A stretch of 64,000 nt of DNA from Blastococcus sp. CPCC 205250 (GCF_019799925.1 NZ_JABGCG010000002.1:248001-312000), one strand, 5' to 3'; counted from the stretch's first letter, positions 1 through 9,320 are shown. Made by a program: numbers and translations. Notes: generated by a model from the sequence alone, not told the origin.

Positions 1-264
1 GCCACCGTCGGCGTGATCGCCTCGGTGACCCGCTCCTTCTGCGGCAGCTGCGACCGCACGCGGATCACCGCCGACGGGCAGATCCGCAACTGCCTGTTCG
101 CCCGCGACGAGTCCGACCTGCGCGCGGCGCTGCGCTCGGGCGCCTCCGACGAGGAGATCGCCGACCGGTGGCGGATCGCCACCCTCGGCAAGCTGCCCGG
201 CCACGGCATCGACGACCCGAGCTTCCTGCAGCCCAGCCGGCCGATGTCGGCGATCGGCGGGTGA
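1..264 (+). CDS. moaA: GTP 3',8-cyclase MoaA, C-terminal end (partial)
   Basis: Only the last 87 codons are inside the window; the gene begins upstream. MoaA is the radical-SAM enzyme that starts molybdenum cofactor synthesis by converting GTP to 3',8-cyclo-GTP. The visible part carries the C-terminal iron-sulfur cluster signature: FCGSCDRTR followed 13 residues later by NCLF, i.e. CxxC-x13-C, which in this family binds the second 4Fe-4S cluster that holds GTP. The stop codon overlaps the GTG of moaD, so the two are probably co-translated. The protein normally ends in two glycines and this one ends in IGG. Identification is firm despite the truncation. Confidence 0.93.
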   Translation, partial: ATVGVIASVTRSFCGSCDRTRITADGQIRNCLFARDESDLRAALRSGASDEEIADRWRIATLGKLPGHGIDDPSFLQPSRPMSAIGG

Positions 265-509
265 GCGTGCCCGTCACCGTGCGGTACTTCGCCGGGGCGC
301 GCGCCGCCGCGGGGGTCGACACCGAGACCCGGACCGCCGCGACGCTGGAGGAGCTGGTCCGGCAGCTGGCCGACGCCCACGGCGAGCGGCTGGAGCGGGT
401 GCTGACCGCCTGCTCCTTCCTCGTCGACGGGGCGCAGGCGCGCGACCCCCGGGCGGCCCTCGCCCCGGGGACCGTGGTCGACGTGCTGCCGCCGTTCGCA
501 GGAGGATGA
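261..509 (+). CDS. moaD: Molybdopterin synthase sulfur-carrier subunit MoaD (ThiS/MoaD fold)
   Basis: This 82-residue ubiquitin-like protein ends in PPFAGG; the C-terminal Gly-Gly is the site that is adenylated and thiocarboxylated so that MoaD can deliver sulfur to precursor Z. The [14 protein letters not shown] start is typical of the family. I chose the GTG at 261 because it overlaps the moaA stop (GTGA) and gives the usual length; reading further upstream would enter moaA in another frame. Its partner MoaE lies 0.9 kb away on the opposite strand, so the two subunits are not co-transcribed here. Confidence 0.92.
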   Translation: MSVPVTVRYFAGARAAAGVDTETRTAATLEELVRQLADAHGERLERVLTACSFLVDGAQARDPRAALAPGTVVDVLPPFAGG

Positions 510-510
510 C

Positions 511-525
511 GCAGGGACCCCCTGC
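511..525 (+). terminator. Small hairpin after moaD
   Basis: GCAGGG and CCCTGC form a perfect 6-bp stem with a 3-nt loop two bases after the moaD stop. There is no T tract, as is common for high-GC actinobacteria. It may end the moaA-moaD transcript. Confidence 0.45.
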
Positions 526-591
526 CCCCACCCCTCGCAGGCTCGCGACGGGGCCCTGCCGGGGGCCGCAGGCCACAGGAAGAGAGAGTCG

Positions 592-804
592 ATGAGCGTC
601 TTCGACAAGGCGAAGGCCAAGGCCGAGCAGCTGCTCGGCCGGGCCGAGGAGCTGTACGGGCAGTCGCACGGCGACGCCGCGGCCACCCTGGACGGCGAGG
701 CCCGCCGCCTCGAGGGTGAGGCGGAGGAGGAGACGGCCGCCCGCGACCAGGCCGCCGAGGAGGCCCGCCGCTCCGGGGACGACGGTCTCGCCGGCGCGCG
801 GTGA
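592..804 (+). CDS. Small charged protein, CsbD-like (tentative)
   Basis: A 70-residue, strongly hydrophilic, Glu/Ala/Arg-rich helical protein without membrane segments or cysteines. The N-terminal stretch (MSVFDKAKAKAEQLLGRAEEL) resembles the Lys/Ala/Gly helical repeats of CsbD-type general stress proteins, but I see no full family signature. A good ribosome binding site (AGGAAGAGAG) lies 6-7 nt before the ATG. It stands alone between moaD and the GAF-domain gene. A real small gene is likely; the function is not established. Confidence 0.6.
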   Translation: MSVFDKAKAKAEQLLGRAEELYGQSHGDAAATLDGEARRLEGEAEEETAARDQAAEEARRSGDDGLAGAR

Positions 805-885
805 CCGCCTCCTGAGCGCCCGCTGCGGTTCCGGCACCGCTCCGGTGGGGAATGTCCCCGCCCGGTCCGGGTAACGCAGGCCGGT

Positions 886-1419
886 ATGGCACTCCCGGGG
901 ATCGCGGACATGGCACCCTGGCGGACGTGGCCGGAAGCGGTCAGCGGCGCGCTGCGGTACCTCCAGGCGCAGTCGTCGTGGGGCGCCTGGCTGGCCACTC
1001 GCGTCGTCGGGGACCAGCAGGTGGTGGTGTGTGCGGAGCCCGCGGGGGCGGTGCGCCCCGGCGCGAGCCTGCCGTGGGCCGAGAGCTTCTGCCGGCTGAT
1101 GGTCGCCGGTGACGCCCCGCGCGTGGCGACGGTGACCGCGGCCGTGCCGGAGTACGCCGGGCTGACCCTCCCCAACGGGCTCCGGGTCGCCGCCTACCTC
1201 GGGGTGCCGCTGGTGGGCCCCGACGGCGACCTGTTCGGCACGCTCTGCGCCGTCGGCGGCCGGGCCCGCCCGCTCAGCGCGGCGCGGGACCTGCCCATGG
1301 CCGAGGTGGTGGCGCGGATGCTCAGCTCACTGCTCGCGGCCGGCCTGGACCCGGGTCCGGTCCCGGAGCTGCTCCCGATGGGCGACGAGGGGACGGCACC
1401 CCGGGGGCCGGGGCCCTAG
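886..1419 (+). CDS. GAF-domain protein
   Basis: A 177-residue soluble protein that is essentially one GAF domain. The motif around residues 103-123 (AAYLGVPLVGPDG, then LFGTLCAV) is the signature strand-turn-strand of the small-molecule-binding GAF fold. The same motif occurs in the first GAF domain of the phosphatase at 18502-21102 (GAYLGAPLQGSDG, VGTLCVF), so the two are probably related. No output domain is attached, so it would be a stand-alone sensor. The last 20 residues are low-complexity Pro/Gly. Its stop overlaps the convergent moaE stop by 4 nt. Confidence 0.75.
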   Translation: MALPGIADMAPWRTWPEAVSGALRYLQAQSSWGAWLATRVVGDQQVVVCAEPAGAVRPGASLPWAESFCRLMVAGDAPRVATVTAAVPEYAGLTLPNGLRVAAYLGVPLVGPDGDLFGTLCAVGGRARPLSAARDLPMAEVVARMLSSLLAAGLDPGPVPELLPMGDEGTAPRGPGP

Positions 1420-1826
1420 GGGCAGGCCACCCACTCCTCCGCGCCGTCGGTGAAGACCTGGCGCTTCCAGATGGGCAGCCGCTTCTTCACCTCGTCGACG
1501 AGCTCGGCGCAGGCGGTGAACGCCGCGCCGCGGTGGGCGGCGCTGACCGCGCAGGCCAGCGCGACGTCGCCGATGCCCAGCAGGCCGATGCGGTGCGAGA
1601 CCGCGACGGCCTGCACGCCGGGGCGGGCGGCGAACTCCTCCGCGAGCTCGACGATCACCTCGGTGGCGCTGGGGTGCCCGACGTACTCGAGCTCGGTGAC
1701 CGACCGCCCGCCGTCGTGGTCGCGGACCACGCCGGCGAAGGAGACGACGGCGCCCGCTGCCTCGTCGGACACGGCGTCCTCGTGCTCGGCCACCGACAGG
1801 GGCTCGTCCACGACCCGGGCGATCAC
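1416..1826 (-). CDS. moaE: Molybdopterin synthase catalytic subunit MoaE
   Basis: MoaE converts precursor Z to molybdopterin using sulfur from MoaD. The 136-residue protein shows the family core: FAGVVRDHDGGRSV near the N-terminus, the HRIGLLGIGDVAL segment, and VDEVKKRLPIWKRQ, whose lysines and WK pair form the active site. The GTG at 1826 was chosen because it overlaps the stop of the upstream MobA-like gene (GTGA), giving a two-gene unit. Start codons further upstream would lie inside that gene. Confidence 0.93.
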   Translation of the reverse strand: MIARVVDEPLSVAEHEDAVSDEAAGAVVSFAGVVRDHDGGRSVTELEYVGHPSATEVIVELAEEFAARPGVQAVAVSHRIGLLGIGDVALACAVSAAHRGAAFTACAELVDEVKKRLPIWKRQVFTDGAEEWVACP

Positions 1827-2407
1827 GACCCCGACGCTACCCCGCCGGGCGGCACGTCCAGGTCCACCGGATCGGCCAGGCCGGTGCAGTCGACCTCCGT
1901 GACGTCGCGGCCGGCCAGGTAGCGGCGGGCGCCCTCGTCGCCGGTCGCCGTCTCCGCCACCCCGGCCCAGTGGTCGCGGCCGAGCAGCACCGGGTGGCCA
2001 CGGACACCGTCGTAGGTCGCGACCGCCAGGGCGCCGGGCGCGGCCTGAGCGGCGACCCGCTCGAGCGCCGCCGGGGTCATGCCGGGCATGTCGACCAGGG
2101 TCACCAGCGCGGCGTCGATCCGCCCCGGCCACGAGCGCAGGCCGTCCAGGCCCGTGCGCAGCGAGGAGGCCATGCCGGTCTCCCAGTCGGCGTTGGCGAG
2201 CACCGTGGCGCCGTCGAGGTCCGCCGTCCGCCAGACGTCCACCGCCCGGGCGCCCAGGACGACGAGCACCGGGTCGCACACCGCGCGCGCCGTCCGCACC
2301 GCGCGCTCCACCAGCAGGCTGCCGTCGTACTCGACCAGCGCCTTGGGCATGCCGTAGCGGCGGCCGCCTCCGGCGGCGAGGACGAGGGCGGCAACGGACC
2401 CGAGCAT
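1823..2407 (-). CDS. MobA-like nucleotidyltransferase (molybdenum cofactor nucleotide transfer)
   Basis: A 194-residue NTP-transferase. The N-terminal nucleotide-binding loop LAAGGGRRYGMPKAL, an ALVTLVDMPGMTP segment with the catalytic aspartate, and GHPVLLGRDHW match the MobA/MocA-like family, which adds GMP or CMP to molybdopterin. The layout (VRGHPVLL after DMP) is closer to MocA-type cytidylyltransferases that serve xanthine-dehydrogenase-type enzymes than to classic MobA, but sequence reading alone does not settle the nucleotide. It is translationally coupled to moaE and lies just downstream of the molybdate transporter on the same strand. Confidence 0.82.
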   Translation of the reverse strand: MLGSVAALVLAAGGGRRYGMPKALVEYDGSLLVERAVRTARAVCDPVLVVLGARAVDVWRTADLDGATVLANADWETGMASSLRTGLDGLRSWPGRIDAALVTLVDMPGMTPAALERVAAQAAPGALAVATYDGVRGHPVLLGRDHWAGVAETATGDEGARRYLAGRDVTEVDCTGLADPVDLDVPPGGVASGS

Positions 2408-2488
2408 GCCTCGCAGCGTGCCCCACCCGGCCCTCGTGCAGGGGCCCGCCGCGAGCCCGCGCGTGGTGGGGGGCAGGAGGGTCCTCCG

Positions 2489-3541
2489 TCAGCGCTCGTA
2501 GACGGCGATCTCGGAGGCCTTGACCGTCGCCCACAGCTGCGCCCCCGGCGCGAGCCCCATCTCGGCGAAGGCGGCCGCGGTGACGTCGGCCAGCAGCGGC
2601 ACCTCGCCCTCCAGCTCGCAGCGCACGGTGGCGCCGTGCGGGGTCGCCCCGGCCAGCCGCACCGGCCAGGTGTTGCGCGGGCTGCCCTCCGGGCGCACGG
2701 GCCACAGCGCGACCGACTCGGGGCGGACGGCGACCAGCACCGGCCCCGCCGTCTCCCCGGCGACGGTCACCCGGCCACCGCCGTCGAGCCGGACCGTCGT
2801 CCCCTCCCCGGTGCCGGGCAGCAGCGACAGCCCGACCAGGCGGGCGACGTAGTCGGTGCGCGGGTGGCGGGCCACCTCCGCCGGCGCGCCGGCCTGCACG
2901 ACGCGGCCCTCCTCGACCACCAGCACCCGGTCGGCCAGCGCCATCGCGTCGATCGGGTCGTGGGTGACCAGCACGGTGCTGCCGCGGAACTCGCCGAGGT
3001 GCCGGCGCAACTCGGCGCGGACGGTCAGGCGGGTGCGCGCGTCCAGCGCCGAGAGCGGCTCGTCGAGCAGCAGCAGCGCCGGGTCCCCTGCCAGCGCGCG
3101 GGCCAGTGCGACCCGCTGCGCCTGGCCGCCGGAGAGCTGGCCCGGCCGGCGGGCACCGAGGTCGGCGAGTTCCACGCGGGCGAGCCAGGCCGCCGCCGCC
3201 GCCCGGGCCTCGCGCCGGCCTGCCCCCCGGGTGCGCAGGCCGAAGGCGACGTTGTCGGTGACCGACAGGTGCGGGAAGAGCAGGTGGTCCTGGAAGACCA
3301 TGCCCAGCCGGCGGCGGTGCGGCGGGAGGTGGACGCCGGCGGCGACGTCGTCCCACGGCTCGCCGTCGACCTCGACGCGTCCGTCGTCGGGCGGGAGCAG
3401 CCCGGCGAGCACCCGCAGCAGCGTGGACTTGCCGGCGCCGTTGGGCCCGAGCACGGCGAGCACCTCGCCGTCGGCCACGTCGACGTCGAGTTCCACGTGC
3501 AACCTCCCCCGCTGCACGCGTACCGCCGCGCGCAGGCTCAC
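2489..3541 (-). CDS. modC: Molybdate ABC transporter ATP-binding protein ModC
   Basis: 350 residues. The ATPase half has Walker A GPNGAGKSTLL, the Q-loop (MVFQDHLLFPH), the signature LSGGQAQRVALARAL, Walker B LLLLDEPLSAL and the H-loop LVTHD. The C-terminal about 130 residues form the TOBE/Mop-like molybdate-binding region typical of ModC, ending in WATVKASEIAVYE. The GTG at 3541 overlaps the modB stop. It energises uptake of molybdate through ModB. Gene order modA-modB-modC with 4-nt overlaps makes one operon. Confidence 0.92.
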   Translation of the reverse strand: MSLRAAVRVQRGRLHVELDVDVADGEVLAVLGPNGAGKSTLLRVLAGLLPPDDGRVEVDGEPWDDVAAGVHLPPHRRRLGMVFQDHLLFPHLSVTDNVAFGLRTRGAGRREARAAAAAWLARVELADLGARRPGQLSGGQAQRVALARALAGDPALLLLDEPLSALDARTRLTVRAELRRHLGEFRGSTVLVTHDPIDAMALADRVLVVEEGRVVQAGAPAEVARHPRTDYVARLVGLSLLPGTGEGTTVRLDGGGRVTVAGETAGPVLVAVRPESVALWPVRPEGSPRNTWPVRLAGATPHGATVRCELEGEVPLLADVTAAAFAEMGLAPGAQLWATVKASEIAVYER

Positions 3542-4344
3542 GGGGCGGCCCCCGCGCGGCCCAGCCAGCGGCCGCGGAGGAGGAGCAGCGTGGCCAGCGA
3601 GACCGCGAGCAGCACCAGCGAGAGCACGATCGCCGACTCGGGGTCGCGCTGCAGGGCCAGGTAGACCGCCAGCGGCATCGTCTGCGTCGTCCCCGGGAAG
3701 TTGCCGGCGAAGGTGATGGTGGCGCCGAACTCGCCCAGCGCCCGGGCCCAGCACAGCACCGCGCCGGCGGCAACGCCCGGCGCGACCATCGGCAGGGTGA
3801 CGCGGCGGAACGTCGTCCACCGGTCGGCGCCCAGGGTGGCCGCGGCCTCCTCGTAGCGGGCGTCGGCGGCGCGCAGCGCGCCCTCGACGCTGATGACCAG
3901 GAACGGCATCGCGACGAAGGTCTCGGCGATGACGACGGCGGTCGTGGTGAACGGGATGGTGAGCCCGAACGCCTCGTCCAGCCAGCGCCCGACGATCCCC
4001 TGCCGGCCGAGCACGAGGAACAGCGCGACGCCGCCGACCACCGGGGGCAGCACCAGCGGCACGGTGACCAGCGCGCGCAGCACGCCGCGGCCGCGGATCC
4101 GGGAGCGGGCCAGCACCCAGGCCAGCGGCACCCCGAGCACCAGCGAGACCGCCGTCGCCAGGGTGGCCGAGACCAGCGACAGCCGCAGCGCCTCCCCGAC
4201 GCCGGGGCTGGTGAGCTGCGGCCCGAGGTCGCTCCACGGCGTCCGGACGACGAGGCCGACCAGCGGCAGGACCAGGAAGGCGACCGCCACGACCGCCGGG
4301 ACCAGCAGCGGCAGCGGCACGCTCCCCCCGCGGGGACGCCTCAC
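3538..4344 (-). CDS. modB: Molybdate ABC transporter permease ModB
   Basis: 268 residues with about six hydrophobic segments, starting with LLVPAVVAVAFLVLPLVGLVV. The cytoplasmic loop EEAAATLGADRWTTFRRVTLP is the EAA motif that docks on the ATPase. WARALGEFGATITFAGN is characteristic of ModB/CysTW-type permeases for oxyanions. The start ATG overlaps the modA stop (ATGA), and the stop overlaps modC. It forms the membrane channel for molybdate. Confidence 0.92.
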   Translation of the reverse strand: MRRPRGGSVPLPLLVPAVVAVAFLVLPLVGLVVRTPWSDLGPQLTSPGVGEALRLSLVSATLATAVSLVLGVPLAWVLARSRIRGRGVLRALVTVPLVLPPVVGGVALFLVLGRQGIVGRWLDEAFGLTIPFTTTAVVIAETFVAMPFLVISVEGALRAADARYEEAAATLGADRWTTFRRVTLPMVAPGVAAGAVLCWARALGEFGATITFAGNFPGTTQTMPLAVYLALQRDPESAIVLSLVLLAVSLATLLLLRGRWLGRAGAAP

Positions 4345-5132
4345 GGCGCGCGGAAGCCGGCGTCGGCCAGCGCGGCCTGCCCCTCGGCGGAGAGCACGAG
4401 GTCGACGAACGCCCGTGCCGCCTCGGGGTTCGGCGCCTCGGTCAGCACGCAGACCGGGTACTCGTTGACGGCGTCCTCGGCCTCCGCGACGGCGATGCCC
4501 TCGACGGCGTCGCCGGCCGCGACCACGTCGGTGGCGTAGACCAGCGCGGCGTCGACCTCGCCCAGCTCCACCTTGGTGAGGGCGGCGCGGACGTCCTCCT
4601 CCAGGGTGTCGGGCACGGCGTCGACCCCCGCGGCGGCAAAGACGTCCTCGGCCGCGGCCCCGCAGGGCACCTCGGGCGCGCAGACGGCGAGGGTCAGCTC
4701 CTCCCGGGCGAAGTCGGCCAGCCCGGTGACGTCCGCCGGGTTGCCCGCCGGGACGGCGATCTCCAGCACGTTGGACGTGAAGACCTGCGGCTCGCCGTCG
4801 GCCAGGCCCGCGTCGGTCACCACGGCCATCTGACCGGGGTTGGCGGAGGCGAAGACGTCGGCCGGGGCACCCTGGGTCACCTGGGTGGCCAGCGTCGAGC
4901 TGCCGGCGAAGGTGAACTGCACCTCAAGCCCGGGGTGCTCGGCCTCCAGCTGCTCGCCCAGGCCGGTGAAGACGTCGGTGAGCGAGGCCGCGGCGAAGAC
5001 CGTGAGCGTCCCGCCGAGCGAGCCGTCGCCGCCCGCCGCGCCGCCCACCGCGTCGCCGCCGTCGGCCGCTCCGCAGCCGGTGAGCAGTGCCGCCGCGAGC
5101 ACGGTGGCCGTGCCCCACGTCCTGATCCGCAT
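4341..5132 (-). CDS. modA: Molybdate-binding lipoprotein ModA
   Basis: 263 residues. The N-terminus is a lipoprotein signal: basic start, hydrophobic core, lipobox LLTGC, then a Gly/Ala-rich linker. The mature part begins TLTVFAAASLTDVF, the hallmark of ModA, with conserved FAGSSTLATQ and GAPADVFASA segments that contribute oxyanion-binding serines. It captures molybdate or tungstate outside the membrane and delivers it to ModBC. The ATG at 5132 is selected because it starts immediately before the signal peptide. The 50-bp gap to the upstream regulator gene suggests co-transcription. Confidence 0.92.
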   Translation of the reverse strand: MRIRTWGTATVLAAALLTGCGAADGGDAVGGAAGGDGSLGGTLTVFAAASLTDVFTGLGEQLEAEHPGLEVQFTFAGSSTLATQVTQGAPADVFASANPGQMAVVTDAGLADGEPQVFTSNVLEIAVPAGNPADVTGLADFAREELTLAVCAPEVPCGAAAEDVFAAAGVDAVPDTLEEDVRAALTKVELGEVDAALVYATDVVAAGDAVEGIAVAEAEDAVNEYPVCVLTEAPNPEAARAFVDLVLSAEGQAALADAGFRAP

Positions 5133-5182
5133 GCGCGGGACCCTAACGCGCGACACCCTCCGCAGGCGCGGGACGGAGCCGG

Positions 5183-5575
5183 TCAGGGGACGTCGACGCT
5201 CACCTGGGTCGCCTTGACGGTGGCGACCGCGCGGACGCCGACCTCCAGGCCCAGCTCGTCGGCGGCCTCGCGGGACATCAGCGACACCAGCCGGAAGGGG
5301 CCGGCCTGGATCTCCACCTGGGCCATGACGGTGTCGCGGACGACGCGCGTGACGATGCCGGCCAGCCGGTTGCGCGCGGAGGAGGAGCGGGTGGTGCCCG
5401 GCTCCGGCGCCTCGTGCAGGTGCGCCGCGACACCGGCGAGCGCCGCGCCGTCGACCACCGCCGGCCCGCCGGCCTCGCGCCGGGCGGCGAGCCGACCGCT
5501 GTCGATCCACCGGCGGACGGTGTCGTCGCTCACGCCGAGCAGCTCGGCGGCCTCGGCGATGCGGTACGTGGCCAC
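5183..5575 (-). CDS. HTH-TOBE fusion: molybdate-responsive regulator or molybdate-binding protein
   Basis: 130 residues with two parts. Residues 1-50 are a MerR/excisionase-type helix-turn-helix (YRIAEAAELLGVSDDTVRRWIDSGRL). Residues about 65-128 are a single TOBE/Mop domain (RNRLAGIVTRVVRDTVMAQVEI ... VGVRAVATVKATQVSV) of the kind that binds molybdate or tungstate. The GTG at 5575 was picked as the first codon before the HTH. Its place at the head of modABC suggests it senses molybdate and controls the operon, in place of a classical ModE. Operator sites were not identified. Confidence 0.8.
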   Translation of the reverse strand: MATYRIAEAAELLGVSDDTVRRWIDSGRLAARREAGGPAVVDGAALAGVAAHLHEAPEPGTTRSSSARNRLAGIVTRVVRDTVMAQVEIQAGPFRLVSLMSREAADELGLEVGVRAVATVKATQVSVDVP

Positions 5576-5738
5576 GGCCGGACGGTAGCCCGGGGTGATC
5601 GCCACCCTCGGCCCGCGGCCGCCGACCACACGGTCGACGGCGTGGCCGGCGGCGTCGGCGCGGTGATCGCGATCACCGGGGGCGGCGCCTGCACCAGCGC
5701 GCCGTTTGCCGATCTCGGACGCCGGGCAGCGGCACCCG

Positions 5739-7442
5739 GTGTCACACAACCCAGTGGGAAAGACCGCCGCCGTCCGCACCCGCCGCCTGCGGGAGGTCGC
5801 CCGCGACGTCCTCGGCTTCGACGGCTTCCGGCCGGGCCAGGAGGAGGCCATGCAGGCGGTGCTCGCCGGCCGCGACACCCTCGGCGTGCTCCCCAGCGGG
5901 GCCGGCAAGACCGCGGTCTACCAGGTCGCCGGCCAGCTGATCGACGGCCCGGTGATCGTGGTCTCCCCGCTCATCGCGCTGCAGCGCGACCAGGTGCAGC
6001 GCCTCACCGACCTGGACGCGCTCGACGGGCGCCCCGCGCAGCTGAACTCGAGCCTGTCGGCCGGCGACCAGCGCGCGGCCCTGGAGGGCCTGACGGACGG
6101 AACGGTCCGCTACCTGTTCCTGGCGCCGGAGCAGCTGGCCAAGCCCGAGGTCGTCGAGGCCGTGGCCGCGGCGGAGCCGGCGCTGTTCGTCGTGGACGAG
6201 GCGCACTGCGTGTCGGCGTGGGGGCACGACTTCCGGCCCGACTACCTGCGGCTGGGCACGGTCGTGGAGCAGCTGGGCCACCCGACCGTGCTCGCCCTCA
6301 CCGCCACCGCGGCCCCGCCGGTGCGCGCCGAGATCGTCGAGCGGCTGTGCATGCGCGATCCCGCCGTCGTCGTCGCCGGCTTCGACCGGCCGGAGATCCG
6401 GCTGGAGGTCGAGCAGCACGCCGACGCGCACGGCAAGCAGCAGGCCGTGCTCGACCGCGTGCTCGCCGAGGTGGGCGAGGGGCACGTGCCGGGCATCGTC
6501 TACAGCGCCACCCGCAAGGGGACCGAGGAGGTCGCCGCCGACCTGGTCGAGCGCGGCCTCCGGGCCCGGGCGTACCACGCCGGCCTGAAGAAGAGCGAGC
6601 GCGAGGACACCCAGCGGGCCTTCATGGACGACGAGCTCGACGTCGTCGTCGCCACCACCGCGTTCGGCATGGGCATCGACAAGCCCGACACCCGCTTCGT
6701 CGTCCACGCCGAGCCGGCTGACTCCGTCGACAGCTACTACCAGGAGATCGGGCGCGCCGGCCGCGACGGCGAACCGGCCCTGGCGGTGCTGGTCTACCGG
6801 CAGGAGGACCTGGGCCTGCGCCGCTTCTTCGCCGCGGGGGCGCCCGCCGAGGAGGAGCTGCAGCAGGTGGCCGGCCTGGTCGCCGCCGCGCCCGCCGCCG
6901 GCATGGAGGACGGCGTGGAGATCAAGCAGCTGCGGGAGGAGACCGGGCGGGGCGCGACGCCCCTGGCCCGCGACCTCAACCTCCTCGAGCAGGTCTCCGC
7001 GGTCGTGCTCGACGACGAGGGCGCCGCCCACCCGGCCGACGGCGGCCCGAGCCCCGCCGAGGCCGCCGCGGCGGCCCGCGAGCTCGCCGAGCACCACGAG
7101 CGGGTCGACCAGAGCCGGGTGGAGATGATGCGCGGCTACGCCGAGACCACCGAGTGCCGGCGCCAGTTCCTGCTCGGCTACTTCGGCGAGCAGCTCGAGG
7201 AGCCGTGCGGCAACTGCGACAACTGCTCCTCCGGCCTGGCGTCGGCGCGCTCCTCGGCCGGGGAGGGCGACGACCCCTTCCCGCCCCAGTCGCCGGTCGA
7301 GCACGCCGAGTGGGGCCCCGGCATCGTCATGCGTGTCGAGGACGACCGCGTCGTCGTCCTGTTCGAGGAGGTCGGCTACAAGACCCTGGCGCTGGCCGCG
7401 GTGCTCGGCAACGACCTGCTGCGGCCGCGCAGCCCCGCCTAG
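5739..7442 (+). CDS. recQ: RecQ-family ATP-dependent DNA helicase
   Basis: About 567 residues of superfamily-2 helicase. Motifs in order: Q-like FRPGQEEAM, Walker A variant [12 protein letters not shown] box with RecQ aromatic loop ([18 protein letters not shown]), [33 protein letters not shown] and [11 protein letters not shown] zinc-binding segment follows: [13 protein letters not shown] then CGNCDNC. The last about 60 residues are a small SH3-like tail; there is no HRDC domain, so this is a short RecQ. The start is uncertain: GTG at 5739 or 5754, or an upstream TTG at 5706. It is divergent from the mod operon and probably a DNA-repair helicase. Confidence 0.88.
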   Translation: MSHNPVGKTAAVRTRRLREVARDVLGFDGFRPGQEEAMQAVLAGRDTLGVLPSGAGKTAVYQVAGQLIDGPVIVVSPLIALQRDQVQRLTDLDALDGRPAQLNSSLSAGDQRAALEGLTDGTVRYLFLAPEQLAKPEVVEAVAAAEPALFVVDEAHCVSAWGHDFRPDYLRLGTVVEQLGHPTVLALTATAAPPVRAEIVERLCMRDPAVVVAGFDRPEIRLEVEQHADAHGKQQAVLDRVLAEVGEGHVPGIVYSATRKGTEEVAADLVERGLRARAYHAGLKKSEREDTQRAFMDDELDVVVATTAFGMGIDKPDTRFVVHAEPADSVDSYYQEIGRAGRDGEPALAVLVYRQEDLGLRRFFAAGAPAEEELQQVAGLVAAAPAAGMEDGVEIKQLREETGRGATPLARDLNLLEQVSAVVLDDEGAAHPADGGPSPAEAAAAARELAEHHERVDQSRVEMMRGYAETTECRRQFLLGYFGEQLEEPCGNCDNCSSGLASARSSAGEGDDPFPPQSPVEHAEWGPGIVMRVEDDRVVVLFEEVGYKTLALAAVLGNDLLRPRSPA

Positions 7443-7539
7443 GGCCACCCGATCGGTTCCTCGCCCTGCGGAGTGCGCCGACCGACCTGATGATCACAAC
7501 CGGTACCGGGCGGGGCGCCCGGAGATGAGGAGTGCAGGC

Positions 7540-9186
7540 GTGAAGGTCCTCGGCATCAACGCGATCTACCACGACCCGGCGGCGGCGCTGGTCGTCGACG
7601 GGCGGATCGTGGCCGCCGCGGAGGAGGAGCGGTTCAGCCGGCGCAAGCACGGCAAGCGGCCCCTCCCGTGGAGCGCGTGGGAGCTGCCCGAGCTGTCCGC
7701 CGCGTGGTGCCTGGCCGAGGCGGGGCTGAGCCCGGAGGACCTGGACGCCGTCGCCTACTCCTTCGACCCCGCGCTCATGGGGACCCCGGAGGAGTCGGGA
7801 CTCCACGACCCGGGCGACGTCATGCGGAAGATGTACGCCGAGAAGGCGCCGGAGTTCCTGGCGCACGCGCTGCCCGGGCTCGACCCGGCGAAGGTCCGCT
7901 TCGTCAAGCACCACGTCGCGCACGCGGCCTCCGCGGGCCTGGGTGCCCCCACCGCGGACAACTCGGTGCTCGTCCTCGACGGCCGCGGCGAGGCGCACAG
8001 CCACCTGGCCGGCCGCTACACCGACGGGCAGCTGGAGATCCTCGCCGGCCAGGCCCTGCCGCACTCGATCGGCCTGCTCTACGAGGACCTCACCGACCAC
8101 CTCGGCTTCCTGCGCAGCAGCGACGAGTTCAAGGTCATGGCGATGGCCTCCTACGGCAAGCCGCGGTTCCTCGGCGAGCTCTCGGAGCTGGTCGTCGCCA
8201 CCGACGACGGCGGGTTCCGCACGCCGAGGATCGACTTCTCCGAGTACGCCCCCCGGCTGGGCAAGGGCGACCAGTGGACCGCCGACCACGCCGACCTCGC
8301 CGCGAGCGTGCAGCAGCGCGTCGAGGAGGTGCTGCTGGACCTCGCCCGCTGGCTGCACGAGCGCACCGGCGACCGCACGCTCACCCTCGCCGGCGGGGTC
8401 GCGCTCAACTGCGTGGCGAACACCCGGATCTTCGCCGAGACCCCGTTCGAGCAGGTGTGGGTGCAGCCCGCCGCCGGTGACTCCGGCACCGCGCTGGGCA
8501 GCGCCCTGCACGTGGCCCGGGGCCTCGGGGAGACGACGGAGCCGATGCCCGGCGCCGACCTCGGCCGGGGCTGGTCCGACGAGGAGATCCAGCAGTGGCT
8601 GGACACCGCCGCGATCGAGTACGAGCGCCCGCGCGACGTCGCCGACGCCGTCGCCGAGGTGCTGGCGAGCAACGGGATCGTCGCCTGGTTCCAGGGCCGC
8701 AGCGAGTTCGGCCCGCGGGCGCTGGGGCACCGGTCGCTGCTGGCCCACCCCGGCTACGAGGCGAACCTCGAGCGGATGAACGACGTGAAGGGCCGCGAGC
8801 AGTTCCGCCCGGTGGCGCCGATGGTGCTCGCCGAGCGGGCGTCGGAGATCTTCAGCCGCGGGCCCATCCCCTCGCGGTACATGCTCTTCGTGCACGACGT
8901 CGCGCAGGAGTGGAAGGACCGGATCCCGACGGTCACCCACGTCGACGGCACCGCGCGCATCCAGACCGTCGACCGCGCCGAGGAGCCGCTCGTCGCCCGC
9001 ATGCTCGAGTGCTTCGAGCGGCGCACCGGCCTCCCGGTCGTGGTGAACACCAGCCTCAACACCGCCGGCCGTCCGATGGTCGACGACCCCCGCGACGCGC
9101 TGGAGTGCTTCGGCTCGGCGCCGGTCGACCTGCTCGCCATCGGCCCGTTCGTCGTCCGCCGGCGGCGGTCCACGCTGCCCGGCTGA
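7540..9186 (+). CDS. Carbamoyltransferase, NodU/CmcH/TobZ family
   Basis: 548 residues. The N-terminal half has the ASKHA-type fold seen in TsaD: VLGINAIYHDPAAAL, EEERFSRRKHGK, the metal-binding HHVAHAASA and LVLDGRGE. The C-terminal half has FQGRSEFGPRALGHRS and VVNTSLN, typical of O-carbamoyltransferases that use carbamoyl phosphate to modify sugars or antibiotics. GTG at 7540 is preferred because GAGGAG lies 7 nt upstream; an ATG at 7525 is the alternative. No sugar or antibiotic biosynthesis genes are adjacent, so the acceptor is unknown. Confidence 0.85.
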   Translation: MKVLGINAIYHDPAAALVVDGRIVAAAEEERFSRRKHGKRPLPWSAWELPELSAAWCLAEAGLSPEDLDAVAYSFDPALMGTPEESGLHDPGDVMRKMYAEKAPEFLAHALPGLDPAKVRFVKHHVAHAASAGLGAPTADNSVLVLDGRGEAHSHLAGRYTDGQLEILAGQALPHSIGLLYEDLTDHLGFLRSSDEFKVMAMASYGKPRFLGELSELVVATDDGGFRTPRIDFSEYAPRLGKGDQWTADHADLAASVQQRVEEVLLDLARWLHERTGDRTLTLAGGVALNCVANTRIFAETPFEQVWVQPAAGDSGTALGSALHVARGLGETTEPMPGADLGRGWSDEEIQQWLDTAAIEYERPRDVADAVAEVLASNGIVAWFQGRSEFGPRALGHRSLLAHPGYEANLERMNDVKGREQFRPVAPMVLAERASEIFSRGPIPSRYMLFVHDVAQEWKDRIPTVTHVDGTARIQTVDRAEEPLVARMLECFERRTGLPVVVNTSLNTAGRPMVDDPRDALECFGSAPVDLLAIGPFVVRRRRSTLPG

Positions 9187-9320
9187 ACCGAACTCCCGCC
9201 CCGCTGCGAACTCGGAGGTCACGGGTCCGGCCCGCTGATGACAGTTCGGCCACAACACTCCTCCGAACGGGGGACGCTCGTTATGGCCGGGGGGTCAGCG
9301 GGTACCGGATCCGCCGAGCA

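Noticed and set aside
7540-9186. Carbamoyltransferase as part of an antibiotic cluster
   Set aside because: Flanking genes are recQ and a DUF4383 membrane protein; no glycosyltransferase, PKS or NRPS gene is present.
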